From Apostichopus japonicus (lineage: Eukaryota > Echinodermata > Holothuroidea > Aspidochirotida > Stichopodidae): a stretch of DNA of 64,000 nt. Numbering within the stretch: position 1 is the stretch's first letter; the number at the start of each line of letters is the position of its first letter. The notes beneath the pieces are model-generated. The model worked only from the letters and a program-made list of their open reading frames with translations. It did not search any database and was not told the origin of the DNA. Position numbers and translations under genes: made by a program. Positions 1 through 11,830 of this stretch are shown here, in pieces. Where the stretch lies: NCBI RefSeq assembly GCF_037975245.1, contig NC_092583.1, forward strand, positions 2,599,264 through 2,663,263, given 5' to 3'.

Positions 1-135
1 CTGGTTTATCATTCAACTACGGAGTATCTCTTTCGAGATCCGTGGCTTTAGGAATCACAAATGATGTCTACTTGGTTAGCATCATGTTTGAAACGCCTAC
101 AGTGGAATTACGACTCCTGGACATACAATCAGCGT

Positions 136-380
136 CCATAGCCTAGTGGTTAGGGTGTCTACATATAAAGCGGAGGCCCAGGTTCGAATCCCGGTTGAGA
201 ATGGAAGTTTTTTCACTGTTCCGGATTTTCCGACTCACTACGATTCAATTAATTTATATATATATAATTGAAAATCGTAATGAGTCGGAAAATCAAGAAC
301 TGAAAAAATTCCAGCCTCAACCGGGATTCGAACCTGGGCCTCCTGCTCTGTATGCGGACACCCTAACCACTAGGCTAGGA
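136..380. repeat. Head-to-head pair of tRNA-like sequences forming a large inverted repeat
   Basis: The left arm (about 136-252) has an A-box-like GCCTAGTGGTTAGGGTG and a B-box-like GGTTCGAATCC. The right arm (about 268-380) is its near reverse complement, with GGATTCGAACC and ACCCTAACCACTAGGC. The arms also share a tail ending in TTCCGACTCA and meet at a short (TA)n centre. The whole block could fold as a hairpin of over 100 bp. It is probably two tRNA-derived SINE heads, or a foldback element with tRNA-like ends. The T-stem carries a mismatch and no clean anticodon arm was found, so functional tRNA genes are unlikely. Confidence 0.7.
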
Positions 381-621
381 TGAATGAATTATGAATTGCA
401 TTACTTTTGACTTGACTATTTTTTTTACCAGGGTGCCAATATTCTCCAGAGACTCAGTATAAATTAAGCATACAATAGATATGAATTTGACCTTGACAAG
501 TATCAGAGGGGGCAATCCTGGAATAGTTTTGCATACTTTAAGACAGTATCCAAAATTATCTGTCAGCTCAGCATGGTAAAAATAGTTGTCTTTTTCACTC
601 TTAATACTCTGGCATGGAGAC

Positions 622-930
622 CAGTGGCGTCACCAAGGGGTGGCTGAGGGGAGTGCCCTTCCAAAATAAATCGTGCCCCCAGGTGCCCCCCAGATGCTTT
701 GGAAGGGTTAAAAAAATACTCAAGCAAAAACTTTATCTGCCTCAATTAAAAACTAAGTGCGAAAATTCTTGAACATAAAATTACTTGCAAAATATAGCAC
801 CAGATTGCATCTAAGGACCCTACATTGATCAAAATTTTCCCTAAATTCCCATTTTAGACCCCTCCCCCAGGACGGCATTCACAAATAAACATTGTGCCCC
901 TCCTAATTATTTTAGTGATGTGCCATCCCT
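622..930. mobile_element. Eroded hAT-like MITE (tentative)
   Basis: It begins CAGTGGCGTCACC, similar to the CAGTGGCGG end of the better-preserved hAT MITEs at 11375 and 44322. It is followed by G-rich then C-rich sequence, as in those copies. The right end near 917-930 (GTGATGTGCCAT) only loosely resembles an inverted terminus, and no target-site duplication was found. It could be an unrelated repeat with the same opening motif. Confidence 0.3.
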
Positions 931-1774
931 GTGCCCCCCAAGAATGAACTGATGGAGACTATTATTGTAGGTAGTTTACAATTCATTACTGGTCTGAATG
1001 GTTCAAACCTTCTACCCCTGTATCCCTTCCTCGCATCTGCTGAAGAAATATATCCTATAGGATGGTACTCTGTAAATCCGCAATATTACTTAAAGAACAA
1101 ACTGTCTTTTAAAGGTCAAATGTAATAGTGATATCTTTGATTTTTGCTGTGTGGATTTAGTTTTATCCTTCAGTTGAGAGATCTCAACATGTTTTTGATC
1201 AGATTCTGCCGGATTTACACGTGTAAAGGTCTCGAGTCGAAACAGTAGATGCAGGGATAGATGTCATTCTTTCGTGAAGGTCAACTTAACTTACAGTATT
1301 ATTTCCAGTAAACCAGTGAAATAATTTGTGAAATACCTCAGAATGCAAAATTGATGTTTCCTTCCTGTATAAATTTTAGATGATTTTGTCAAATCTATGG
1401 ATTAAAATTGTCGTCCGAAAAGTGTTTAAAATTGACTTACAAACATTGCAGCTTCAGTGTCTACCAGTGCAGCTTACATATACGTAAACAACAGTACTCT
1501 ATGTAAGGATTGAACACGAGAAATCCCGACATGATGCATAAATTGGTGAGGAATGCTCAGATTGTAATTGAGACAAAAACTAGTCCAAATAACAAATTTT
1601 CATGCCAAAAGTGCCTTTTCACTTATGTTGGATCATCACAAGTCCTACCAACTTTCCTGGATATTATCAAATGCAAAATAAGAGATTTTACAGTTGTGCA
1701 AACTATGACACATTTCTGTCCAAATTTTTTCATCAAGTACAGTAAATATTAATAAATTAGTGAGTAAGTAACAT
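931..1774. other. Non-coding, nothing recognised
   Basis: Only short reading frames without a recognisable domain or convincing splice sites. Composition is ordinary AT-rich sequence. Confidence 0.6.
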
Positions 1775-2089
1775 ATATACATAAACATAAACATTATATG
1801 TATATTTATATACAGGTACATATATAAATATACATTTATATGTATATAGAAATGTATGTATCTATATATATATATATATATACATATTTATATTTAACAG
1901 GTATGTATGTGTATACATACATTATATATGTATACGTACATACACACATATATATATATTTATATAAACATATATATGTATATATGTTGAGACTAGTGGA
2001 ACACTAGTAGTTGTTACTCAGAGTTTCACGCGTTGAGCGATCATATATAAATATATATATGTATACGTACATACATATATACATGTATA

Positions 2090-2138
<49 letters not shown>

Positions 2139-2175
2139 TAGACGGACATAAACTCACACACACACACACACATGT
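1775..2175. repeat. AT-rich microsatellite cluster (TA)n, (TATG)n, (CA)n
   Basis: Long runs of TATA and TATG/TACA units occur from about 1775 to 1980 and 2040 to 2136. They end in an uninterrupted (TA)n of over 40 bp and a short (CA)n at about 2155-2172. A non-repetitive island lies at 1985-2040. Confidence 0.9.
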
Positions 2176-4764
2176 ATGATTCATGTCATAATTCCTGTAC
2201 GCATACAACAACAGATAGCACTTCTCCGTCACCTTACTCGGTAAATTGTGTTTTAACTCTTTCTTTACTACAGAGACAAGCTGCATGTCACAGATGCAAG
2301 CTGTAAAAATTCTCTGGCCCAATTAAAACTTGCCTCTTGAAAATTTGACTCCAGACTTGATGTAACTTTATTTACCTTGACATTGTTGGTATAGTATATA
2401 TATATGCCACGTACTCCCTTAGGGGTCTTAATATCATTGTGACTGTGTGTCATCACCTGAATTCACTCAACATGATACAAAAATTATTCAAGTGTGAGAG
2501 AATGTCCTCGAGTGAGCTGTGTACTACAAGACTGCACATGTTACTTTATCATAAACTACGCGTGCCCCGCTTTCAATTAGCAAATATTGTTGTGATCCGT
2601 AACCTTGCCAACGGTTGGCGTCGTCGATGGCTGACTTAGCTATTTGCTTAGGAATAATGTCAGATGTTTATAATGTATACACATTTCTACAGATATATAT
2701 GTATGCTGTGTTCAAATGAGATGTCATGAGGTAGGTTGGAGATGGAAAGGGAAAAAGAAACTGTGACTATATGAATGGATATCCGAGGTTGGCTTTGAGG
2801 GCATGGGAGGAGCTATAGGGGTGGTAAATTCCCCATTAGCTCAATTCCCTGAGCATGTGTATGCATACACTTATAGACTCAAATCTACTGTGACTTTTCC
2901 ACACTGTGGTCTTGCCACTATCTTTAAGAATATTGCTATATCCCTCTTTAGATATCCACAACACGTCAGATTCTGGTCACATACTCTCTCATGTGTACAT
3001 ACTCCATTGAACATATTAGCCAATGTGCTTTTGCAACCAAAGCTACATCATAGCAAACAGTGGCGGGATTACAGGACGGCCCCTTCCCCCCGACCTTGTG
3101 TTGGCTTTTTTTTTATCCAATTCGGTCGGTACCTGTAATGTGGTTGGTTATGCCACAGCAATAATTACAACTCTGCGTTTCTTTTATACTTATTTATAAT
3201 GTAATTGCACAGGCTATAAAAATGGAACCATCCATTGTGAAGATCCTTATTTAAATCTGTAATGCACTCCTCGTACTAGTATACTAGTACTAGTACGAAT
3301 GTGACGGCGCCATATAGGCCTATGCCTTTTAAGATTATCCAGCTTGACTGTATTGAACGTTGAAAGAAACACTTACTAGAAGTGGAGAGGGTTCTTAGCT
3401 GGTTTGCCTCCTATGAGAGTGTCAAAGGGTGCCATCTAGCCCTTCATTAATAGTTAGATCGACCATATGTCCTGTAATAAATCTGGCAATTGTATGCAGA
3501 TAGCATAATTACATTTTCAAGTACACAACTAGTACTGGGAAATAACCTATAAATATTGCACCATATTCCATCTAAGGTCTTTCTAAATCCCCAAATTTCT
3601 CAAAGGGGAGGGAGACTCCCAGGTTTGCTGCCCCCCCCCCTCCCCCCTCAATTTCAGACATCAGATCCAATCCCTGATAACAAAGTTGTGGACCAACTAA
3701 GTTGTTTGTTGTCAACCATTAGCTGGAATTGTTCAGCTCTCAGGGGTTTCTTCAAAATGAAAGTCTGGGTTAAGGCTGAAGCTGTGGTAAAGTTTGCCAA
3801 AATGGTGAGATTCAACTATGCCAGAGTATGTGAGCTGTGCACATTAAGTGTACATTAATGTGGGCTTTGTTTTGTTAAAAACACATTGAGTAACACAGAT
3901 AACTTGTATAATGTACATCCATTTATGAGGATGCAGTATATCTCTCTGACCTTAACAGTTTGAAAATCCCCATTGAACTCTTCCACATGCCTCCATCTTG
4001 ATTATTGCCCCCTCCCTCCCTTTCCCTCCCATATGTCTATGTTACTATGGTAACCTTGACTAATGACCCACCTGTCTCTTATATTGTATAGCAAAGGCTA
4101 TTGCCTTGTTGTTTGTTTATTTGATTCATCATGCTCTGTTTTATTTTTCTTGTTGCTATTGAGGGAATAGTTATGTGGTGAAGAGGATACGGTAAAAAAG
4201 AGATAAACACCATGCACACAGTGTAAACAAAAATATGGGTACCTTCCTACATAGTAACTTGTACCTACACTACCAAAAGTAGGCTTTGTATTCTGGTTTG
4301 TTGAGCTGTCCTTCAGCTTCAAATATTTCTTCACACTCTCTCTCTCTGTTCTTCAGGGATGGTACTAGACCACAAACTAACTTCTCTTCCCTTGTATTTT
4401 TTAATTTCATATATATGTGGTGGTTTTCTTTGTCAATTGTTACTGTTTTACTTTTCTACCTCTAGGGACTTTCTCTATCCTTGGTATTTGGGTGGAGTCA
4501 TTGCTAAGGTTAAAAGTATTCAAAGATATTTATTCATCTGGAAGACACACACATCCTTGTTATCTAACTTGTTCCTATTTATATTGTGGTATAACATAGA
4601 CCACAAAGACTTACCTTTAAGTTTTATAGAGTTTGTCTGTCAAGAGTTATCTGCTGGTACCCTTTTATCAAGGATACAATATTTGTCCATGAGTGGATGT
4701 TTAGGGGGGGGGGGAAGGATTTCATCTATATGAACCCTTTTTTTTTTTTAGGGAGAGACGTTGG
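2176..4764. other. Non-coding, nothing recognised except a small tandem palindrome
   Basis: No exon or RNA gene was identified. At 3272-3298 an imperfect palindrome is built from repeated ACTAGT units. At 3067-3110 there is a GGCGGGATTAC-like start followed by a C-run, reminiscent of a fragmentary MITE end. Single-base runs occur near 3640, 4704 and 4738. Confidence 0.55.
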
Positions 4765-5010
4765 AATGTATGTATGTTTGTATATATTTTAGATCCTCCT
4801 GCAAGGAACTTGCAAAGAAGCCTCATTGGCTTATCAAAGCTGCAAGCTGACTGAAGTCAGTCTCTTAGATTCATATTTAACGTCCATGATTATGAATTGT
4901 CAACTGTCAACAACTACATAACTGTAAGACATACATTAATCTTGGAGTGACTTGAACTCGGAACCTTATGATTGAAAGGCACCGACCGTTAACCACTGAG
5001 CTAACACTCC
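4765..5010 (-). mobile_element. tRNA-derived SINE, family A, copy 1
   Basis: Read on the minus strand, the head at 5010 has A-box TTAGCTCAGTGGTTAACGG and B-box-like GAGTTCAAGTCACTCC. A roughly 170-bp body follows, then a tail of TACATACATAC type near 4770-4785. A second copy at 50714-50957 aligns along the whole length, including the body and the microsatellite tail, which defines the unit. The family name is unknown. Confidence 0.85.
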
Positions 5011-7099
5011 TTAGAATCATCCTGAGAATTCAGAGATGGTACAAATCAGCACATTTATGTTATCATAACACATTTTCTAACTTGATTGTTATAGTTTACA
5101 GTTATATGTAAAGCCAGTCAGACCTGCCAGTTGTTCAACTTTTTTTCTGGATTGAATCTAGGCTAAGTCAACTCACAGAGTTTATGATTATCATGATATG
5201 TTAGTATCAACTAGTGTATAAAACAACTTTGACCAAAATCAACTCAAAATGCTCTAAACAAAAGAACTTCATTGTATGTAAACATGATTAAACTGAGGGA
5301 AAACTTATCCTCATAATTCATCTGAGTTCCTTATTTAATGAATCTAACCTAAATTTTTCTGTTTATAAACCAAACTCTTTCATGGGTTATAAATTATAGT
5401 CAGCACCCATGACCTTTTATAAAGTTCATATCCAGTAGCTGTTTAACCAGAATTTATACATGTATGTATTATCATGGATGTAATATCAGAGTGACTAGGA
5501 TTACAACCCGGATCTAACAGGAAATCTTATATTAAAATACTTTGAAAGCAATTTAAATTAATCATTTGATATCTTTTTGACCTTTGACCAAGCTTCTAAA
5601 CCCTTTCATTGTGTCGTTTTGTTTGGGCAGTGTAAACTCAAGCATGGTTGTAGTAGTTAAGATGGCTGAAAACTATAGTTCAGAGAAAATCATTTGGGAA
5701 AACATTTACAAAAGCACTACGCACATGATTGGCTGATAGAGGTGGTGGCCTGGTGAATAGTAAATATTGACTCACTTGTATTAACCTTGTAAGCTCAGTT
5801 CATAAGTGTGGTTTTATCACTAGTGTGAAATTGGAAAATGCTAGACAATAGGTAGTGTTGATAATGCAAAACATGAATGATTTTATTGTTGCACTGGACC
5901 ATAACCACTGTGAATCATCGCACACAATCCATAAAGCACATCAGAATGCCGGATACTAGCTTTCATCTTTGACCAAAGGAGTTGTGTTATCAGTTTTGTG
6001 CCAGGCTTATACATATTTTTGTTCCATCTATGGTAAGGGTTAAATCTTTCTGTTTTGTTTAAGTTAATAAATAATACGTTTGTGTAACATTTAATATGCA
6101 CAGCCTTATATGTAATCTATCATTTTAACTTTGGGTGGATATGAGTTGGAGTAAAATTTTTGTGATGTATAGGAATTTGAAATAACTTCTACATTGATTT
6201 TAATTATTAAGTAACAGAAAATCAGATACAGCAAAACTGACTGAGAAATTATAAGGACTTTTTACTTTTTTTTTAAACGAAATGTTTGGCTGGAATGAGA
6301 CGACTTGCTTGAATGACATCAGGCTTACAAATTCTGCGCTATGCTATGGGGATTCGAAAACTGTTGAACTATGTTCGACCCAAAAGTATGTTGCAACCAT
6401 ATTTTGGTGGTTTGCAAGATTTCATGCAGATGTAAAAAAATTTATCTATAGCTTTTTGGAGCACGTCAAAGGATAATGATTGCATTATTATTGTTTTAAC
6501 ATCAAAGTCCACAATAGTTCAAGGTACCTCATATTCATTCTGTAATCCATTCTGAGAGGGGAGGGAAGGGGAGTGAGGATCTGATGTGTCATGGCTAAGT
6601 CCTTCTAGAAGATCCTAATGGGCCTAAGCATTTGCATAATCTGCTCTACCAGTCTTAGTATAATCTAGTCCCTATAGTTGGTGCATTGGTGGTAAATCAT
6701 TTAGGCCTACTTATTACCATAAAAAAAATTAAAATTAAAAAATTAAAAAATAAGAAAAATGATAAAAAAACCCAAGCATGACCTAATACTAGAAATTGTA
6801 TAGCTGTCCGACATGAATTAATCAAGTTATAGGTTGTTCTGAGTTGTCCACATGTGTACATGTGGGAAAGTCATAAAATAACTGCCTTCAGATCCAGTCG
6901 GAACTTTTTCTTAACTGGGGTTGCCGGTCCAAACCCCATTTCCTTGCATAATGTGGATCCAGGGATCAAAGCCATATCACTTCCATGTTATACAAATCTA
7001 ACACTCAAGTCATTGCAAATGTTATACATCAGTTATATTAGTGTGATGGATCTATGCTCATGTGTACTCATATGCAGCCTTTCTTGAGTTCTTTACTAT
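5011..7099. other. Non-coding, nothing recognised
   Basis: Short frames only; no domain, splice-supported exon or RNA gene seen. An A-rich stretch lies at 6720-6770. Confidence 0.55.
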
Positions 7100-7372
7100 T
7101 AACATCGCCATACATATAGTCACCGCACTAAAAGTGCCGGTCAAGCACACCACAACTTATGTAATACAACATTTGTTTGGTACGTTAAGTTTAAAGAATC
7201 ATGATATAAGAACATGGAATTCTCTTACTGCTGCTATAAAATCTAAACCATCTAAAATAACATCTATAAAAAGAAGTAATTTCTCAGTATTTATACATCA
7301 AGAAACCAGAGAATTAGGTCTATTTAGTAATGAAATGGCAAGTGTCAGATGGGTCCCTCTGATAAAGCAATA
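7100..7372 (+). pseudogene. LINE (non-LTR retrotransposon) reverse-transcriptase 3'-end remnant
   Basis: The frame encodes IRTWNSLTAAIKSKPSK followed by ITSIKRSNFSVFI. This fits the pattern seen at the C-terminus of many CR1/jockey-type retrotransposon ORF2 proteins, where a WNSLP-x-IK segment precedes a short serine-rich link and an FK(R/K)xL(K)xxL segment. The match is short, lies in a frame open only for about 100 codons, and has no upstream reverse-transcriptase motifs nearby. It therefore looks like a 5'-truncated, dead insertion. The family is not determined. Confidence 0.45.
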
Positions 7373-9979
7373 GGAAGCTTAGGGTGCTTCTCAAGATGTG
7401 CAGTTCATTGTGGCATTTAAGAAAGAGCTAAATGAATTGATATATGTCTGTTCTATTAAGTCTATAAAACATCAAACTATCAAACACTGCCTATTGATGG
7501 TTGGGTCGCATTCAGTCTGGGCAGAATAACGTTTGTTTTTGAAACATTTTAGCATATAGATGAGTAGTTCATGAGTGAGTTCATGAAGTCAAAGGGAAAA
7601 CCCCTTTTAATAATTTGTAGGGAAATGTTAGTTGATTAATCTACATGAGATATGTTGATTTGCACAGCCGATGGGTTTTCAAACAAACAAGGTCAGAGTC
7701 TGATGTTGTTTGATAACAATTAAATTAAGAACATGATCAGCAGGGAAGTGTACTTCAATTGGTCTTATTTGGTTACGATGCCTGCCGAAGGCTCAATAAC
7801 CACAAGGGAATTAATGTCCTACTAGGTTGGTGGATGCCTCATGACTTGTGGGTGTGCCCTATTGCTGTTTGTGGTAACCATCTCATGAATATTAATTAGT
7901 GGGCAGGGTTTAACATAAAATTCTTAAACTGTCATTATCTCTTCAACTATGTCAGATTTGGTATGGTGCTGTAACTACATTGTAAGAACATGTTCTTAGC
8001 AACAGTAACTTTAACCTCATTAATATTCATGTCATTTGCTTCAGTGGAAGAGGATTGTATTGTGCAGCGCCCTCACATATGAAGTAACGATTGATTGATA
8101 TGTGTTACAGCTTTATGTCAATGTACTGTCTACAGATCTATATATGTTTTACTGTTGTTTACCATTTATCCATCCAATCGCATATATCCTATGAATATTA
8201 TATGCTGTGGTTGTAACATTCAAATTTGGATAATTGTGACCTTGCAATCAACAAGTCATAATATTATCATCACTATCATAAATTATCCATTCTTTACTTC
8301 CTATGTGTTTGACCTATTTCCTTAATTTGGTGCTTCCCCACATGGTAAAGTTGTAGTGTGGCCTGACCAAAAGGAAAATGGGTTTCAATTTTTCTTGGAG
8401 TTTTAACAGGAAGGAAGGACTTCATAAAGGTGAAACATATCCTATGACAGATTGGGTAACAAATTACTGTGTGGACTCGCTCAAAAGTTTCGGTGCGGTT
8501 TTGCTTGTATTCTTCGAATTTGTATGGAAAATGACTTACATTAGTGTTTGCAAAATATGTTAGAGAATTCCTTGAAGGAGATACATCATAATGTTAGTTT
8601 TAACATACATTGTTGTGTCAAGCATTCGGTAGGCTAGTTTATGAGCAGTAAGCGCTGTAAAAGGTTCGTTCAATGTGATCGAGGATTAAACTAGTTAGCA
8701 ATCACTGTAAATCTAGAATCGGATTAAAAGATTACACAGAGTGAGCTTTATTTGCAGTTTGTCCCGACACGTCTTCTGATTGGATTAGATTTGCCAAGTG
8801 GTTTATATAGGAATTACCGTTAAAGGTATGTATGTATATTCTGTTATTACTTACCACTTAACCACTGCAGCTGTAAACACTTCTTTTCACAAGGACATAA
8901 TCAACTTTTAACTTAATTCTCTTGTGAGCATAATGAAAGGTACAGCATGCTGTGTCATGGGGAGTGGATTTAAATTTTGGCCAACACTGACATACTCAAA
9001 ATAAAATGAATTCCTGTTTATAATCGAAGCTTTAATACATTTGCTATCTCTACCAAAACAAGTTTGGTGAAATTGGGGAAGTGGGTAGGGGGAGGGGAAG
9101 GGGAGGGGAAGGGGAATTTTATATCTTAGAGCAGTGATTGCCAGGAAAATTGGAAATTTATGGAACAATGGAGGCCTTGGGTTTGAGTATTTTTGGAAGT
9201 AGAAAACTATATAAGTATTGATCCAAGCATCCCTAAACAAAAATGAATAATAATTAGGTTAATATAGGACAGATTTATGTCCTTACAAAGACAACAGAAA
9301 ATTGAAATGTGTGCTATGAACATTAGAGGGTTTAGGTTTGTGTAATTTGTGTACCCAATCATGATATATATACCTGAAATGTAAAATGGAAAAAAAAAAA
9401 TTGCTTGTAAAAAAAGATTGCTTGTAGAATGGGACACAACTGAAAAACCAAACTGAAAGTTCGGAGACCCAATGCCTATAAATACATTAACCCATCTGTT
9501 TAATAACCATGTGAAGTTATTCTTCAATGCATCATATCTCCGATTTCACGTTTTACACAATCAATCAAGCTCGTCGTTGAACCCAAAGAAGTACAAAGTT
9601 CAATTAAAAATCTCAACGATCAAAAAGTTGAAACGAAGCGTCCTCCTCCGACTGAATTTGATTTCCCCATTCGTTATCGTGTGTATGAAGAAGCTACTCG
9701 ACTTAATTCTGATAAACCAACGTCAAGTGGACTTTGGTCTTAGTCGTTGCTGGTGGGTGATTTAGTGTTTAGAACAATGTGCTGATGGTGGAATTGTCGT
9801 AATCTTTATTTTAATGATGTTTATGCTATATTAAATTTATTATTTCTATTGGAAAGATTTTATAAGAGCTAACTGATTCATGAATGTTAAACCTGTGACA
9901 TGTTTCAGGTAAGTTTGTTTATGCTTTACAGGATAATGTTCTAGTGAGGTACGCACATACACCTGACTGTTATTAAGGT
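7373..9979. other. Non-coding; includes one strong G-tract
   Basis: No gene recognised. At about 9089-9116 five G-runs of 4-5 are separated by one or two A residues, a classic G-quadruplex pattern on the + strand. Confidence 0.55.
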
Positions 9980-10254
9980 GGTTTATGTCGTTGGAAGGTA
10001 GTACTGTAACAATTAAGTTAATTTTAGATATATGGTCGCTATAGCCTATGTAGCGGTTTTATGATTGTTAAGTGAGCTTCAATTTGTTGGAAGCCATGAC
10101 TTTAGTGTACAATTGATTTGTTATGTGGTTGGAAGGTAGTAACAATTAAATTTAATTTTAGATATGGTGGCTATAGCCTATGCAGCGGTTTATGGTTGTT
10201 AAGTGAGCTTCAAATTGTTGGAAGCCATGACATTTAGTGTACGATTGAATTTGG
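9980..10254. repeat. Tandem duplication, about 138-bp unit, two copies
   Basis: The segment beginning TTGGAAGGTAGT at 9991 recurs at 10129. Shared landmarks in the same order are GCTATAGCCTATG, GTTAAGTGAGCTTCAA and GTTGGAAGCCATGAC. The copies differ by small indels and substitutions. Confidence 0.85.
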
Positions 10255-10710
10255 AAATTATAGCTTGGGCAATATAGGTCTGTGTTGGCCTTTTTATCGT
10301 ATATATATACTCATGCCTCAGGTATTTAAGTTGTATTTATGTAGATATATATAATCCACGAAGGGATTATCTACAATAAGAATAGATGCTACAATATTAA
10401 TACTATCTTCAACATTGAGGGACACTGCAATACTTATATGGAAATATGTACAATAATAAAAAGAGGCATGGATTGTCATCTTATATATTCTCTTGGAGGT
10501 TCTTACAAACTGAAAGTTAGATTCGATGATACAGTAATTAATGTCCTGTGTGAGATGTTAGCTGGACTTTTAATATCATTAAGAGATAATTTTGGTGTTA
10601 GCAATATTTCATTTCCAAATATATCCTCAGTCATTATTGTACTCATGTCTTTGATTTAAACTTGAAATATCTATAATCATTAAGTAAATCAAGTGAATCT
10701 ACTCTATAAA
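10255..10710. other. Non-coding, nothing recognised
   Basis: One 73-codon frame at 10438-10659 has no recognisable features and no splice support. Confidence 0.5.
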
Positions 10711-11075
10711 TGTGGTCAAGTGGTTAAGGCAGTGGACTGGTGATCTAAGGATTACAGGTTCGAGTCCTGGCCAGATCATTACGTTGTGTCCTTGGGCAAG
10801 GCACTTTATCTCCATTGCCTCTCTACACCCAGGTGTATAAATGGGGACATGTGAGGTAACTTGTAAATATAGTTGGGTGCGCCGCTTTGTGGCTGCACCC
10901 TATGGGAAGTCCCCCGGGGGACGCGTGGTTGTGGTGCACTGTGGTGCCCCAGGAGGGATTGATTGAACTGCACACTTTGGTGTGTAGGCGTGACAAGTTA
11001 CCAATGACCAAGGCTAAGTTGTCAAAGCGCTACGATCTCGATGTAGCAGCGCTATATAAGTGTCTAATATGTATG
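10711..11075 (+). mobile_element. tRNA-derived SINE, family B
   Basis: The head has an A-box (GGTCAAGTGGTTAAGGC, from 10714) and a B-box (GGTTCGAGTCC, from 10758). The central part contains CCTTGGGCAAGGCACTTTAT (about 10790-10810), a segment I recall from conserved central domains of several animal SINE families. The 3' part ends AGCGCTATATAAGTGTCTAAT before an (ATGT)n tail, resembling a LINE-derived 3' end. It is a complete-looking SINE of about 365 bp. It is not a functional tRNA gene. Confidence 0.85.
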
Positions 11076-11210
11076 TATGTACTACAATGAAGGAAGGCTA
11101 TGTCCTACATTATTGAGGGACATTGATTGTCATGTATATATGATATATATATTGGAAATCTCCAATATGAATAACATGCATCATGTCTATAGATGTAATT
11201 CATCAAAAAC

Positions 11211-11247
11211 TGACCCGTTTTGTCCTTTTGGGACTCATCAGGCGAAG
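11211..11247 (-). repeat. Inverted arm of a dispersed repeat (CTGATGAGTCCCAAAAGGAC type)
   Basis: Its reverse complement reads CTTCGCCTGATGAGTCCC followed by AAAAGGACAAAA. The same sequence appears in + orientation at 11793-11822. The two arms flank the hAT MITE at 11375-11760. Motifs of the form 'CTGA(T/A)GA(A/G)...' are common near the ends of Penelope-like and related retroelements, but the family here is not established. Confidence 0.6.
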
Positions 11248-11374
11248 AATTCAAAAGCACCAGGGGTGCACTCTGTACAATCATTACACTTGGGTAATAT
11301 GCCCTCATTGACAGTCATACAAAAACCAGTTTATATGCATTCACACACCAGTAGAATCACAGGTCGAGTGACAG

Positions 11375-11760
11375 CAGTGGCGGAGCGTCCATACAGTCAG
11401 GGGGGCGGATGCCCCCCCCCCCTGACGGACTCAAATGGACTGCTGGCGCCCTTTTCAGCTCTTTACCACTTTTTACTTATTCGCAATTATTGACTTTTTT
11501 ATTGCGCTCTCATCTACCTAGATTGACATTTGTCACATTTTGTTGGTGTAATTTGGTGATGACACCTATTTATTCTTTGTTTATCTGCAAATTAGCCAGG
11601 CCCTGAAGGGTCATTTCCGGTGATCTAGGGAATATCTTTACTCAAAAAATTTCTGTATGCTACGCGCCAACTTGTGGTGGCGCTCCGCTTAGATAGTGTC
11701 GAAAGCGCCCCTACAGACCATTCTCGCCCCTCCTGACCAATACCCCTAGCTCCGCCACTG
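11375..11760. mobile_element. hAT-type MITE, family 1, copy 1 (386 bp)
   Basis: Terminal inverted repeats are CAGTGGCGGAG at 11375 and CTCCGCCACTG ending at 11760. The flanking 8-mers AGTGACAG (11367-11374) and TGTGACAG (11761-11768) match at 7 of 8 positions, as expected for an aged 8-bp hAT target-site duplication. It aligns along most of its length with the copy at 44322-44683. There is no transposase coding capacity. Confidence 0.9.
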
Positions 11761-11792
11761 TGTGACAGAAAGGTCTGGAGTTCGATACCTAC

Positions 11793-11830
11793 CTTCGCCT
11801 GATGATTCCCAAAAGGACAAATTTCTGGTG
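11793..11830 (+). repeat. Second inverted arm of the CTGATGA..CCCAAAAGGAC repeat
   Basis: It carries CTTCGCCTGATGATTCCC followed by AAAAGGACAAAT, the inverted partner of 11211-11247. Confidence 0.6.

Noticed and set aside
2041-2322. 93-codon minus-strand frame
   Set aside because: Much of it reads the (TA)n and (CA)n microsatellites; no real protein signal.
10711-10783. Functional tRNA gene
   Set aside because: A and B boxes are present, but the sequence continues into a SINE body and the tRNA secondary structure is poor. The same applies to the heads at 138-200, 5010 and 50957.
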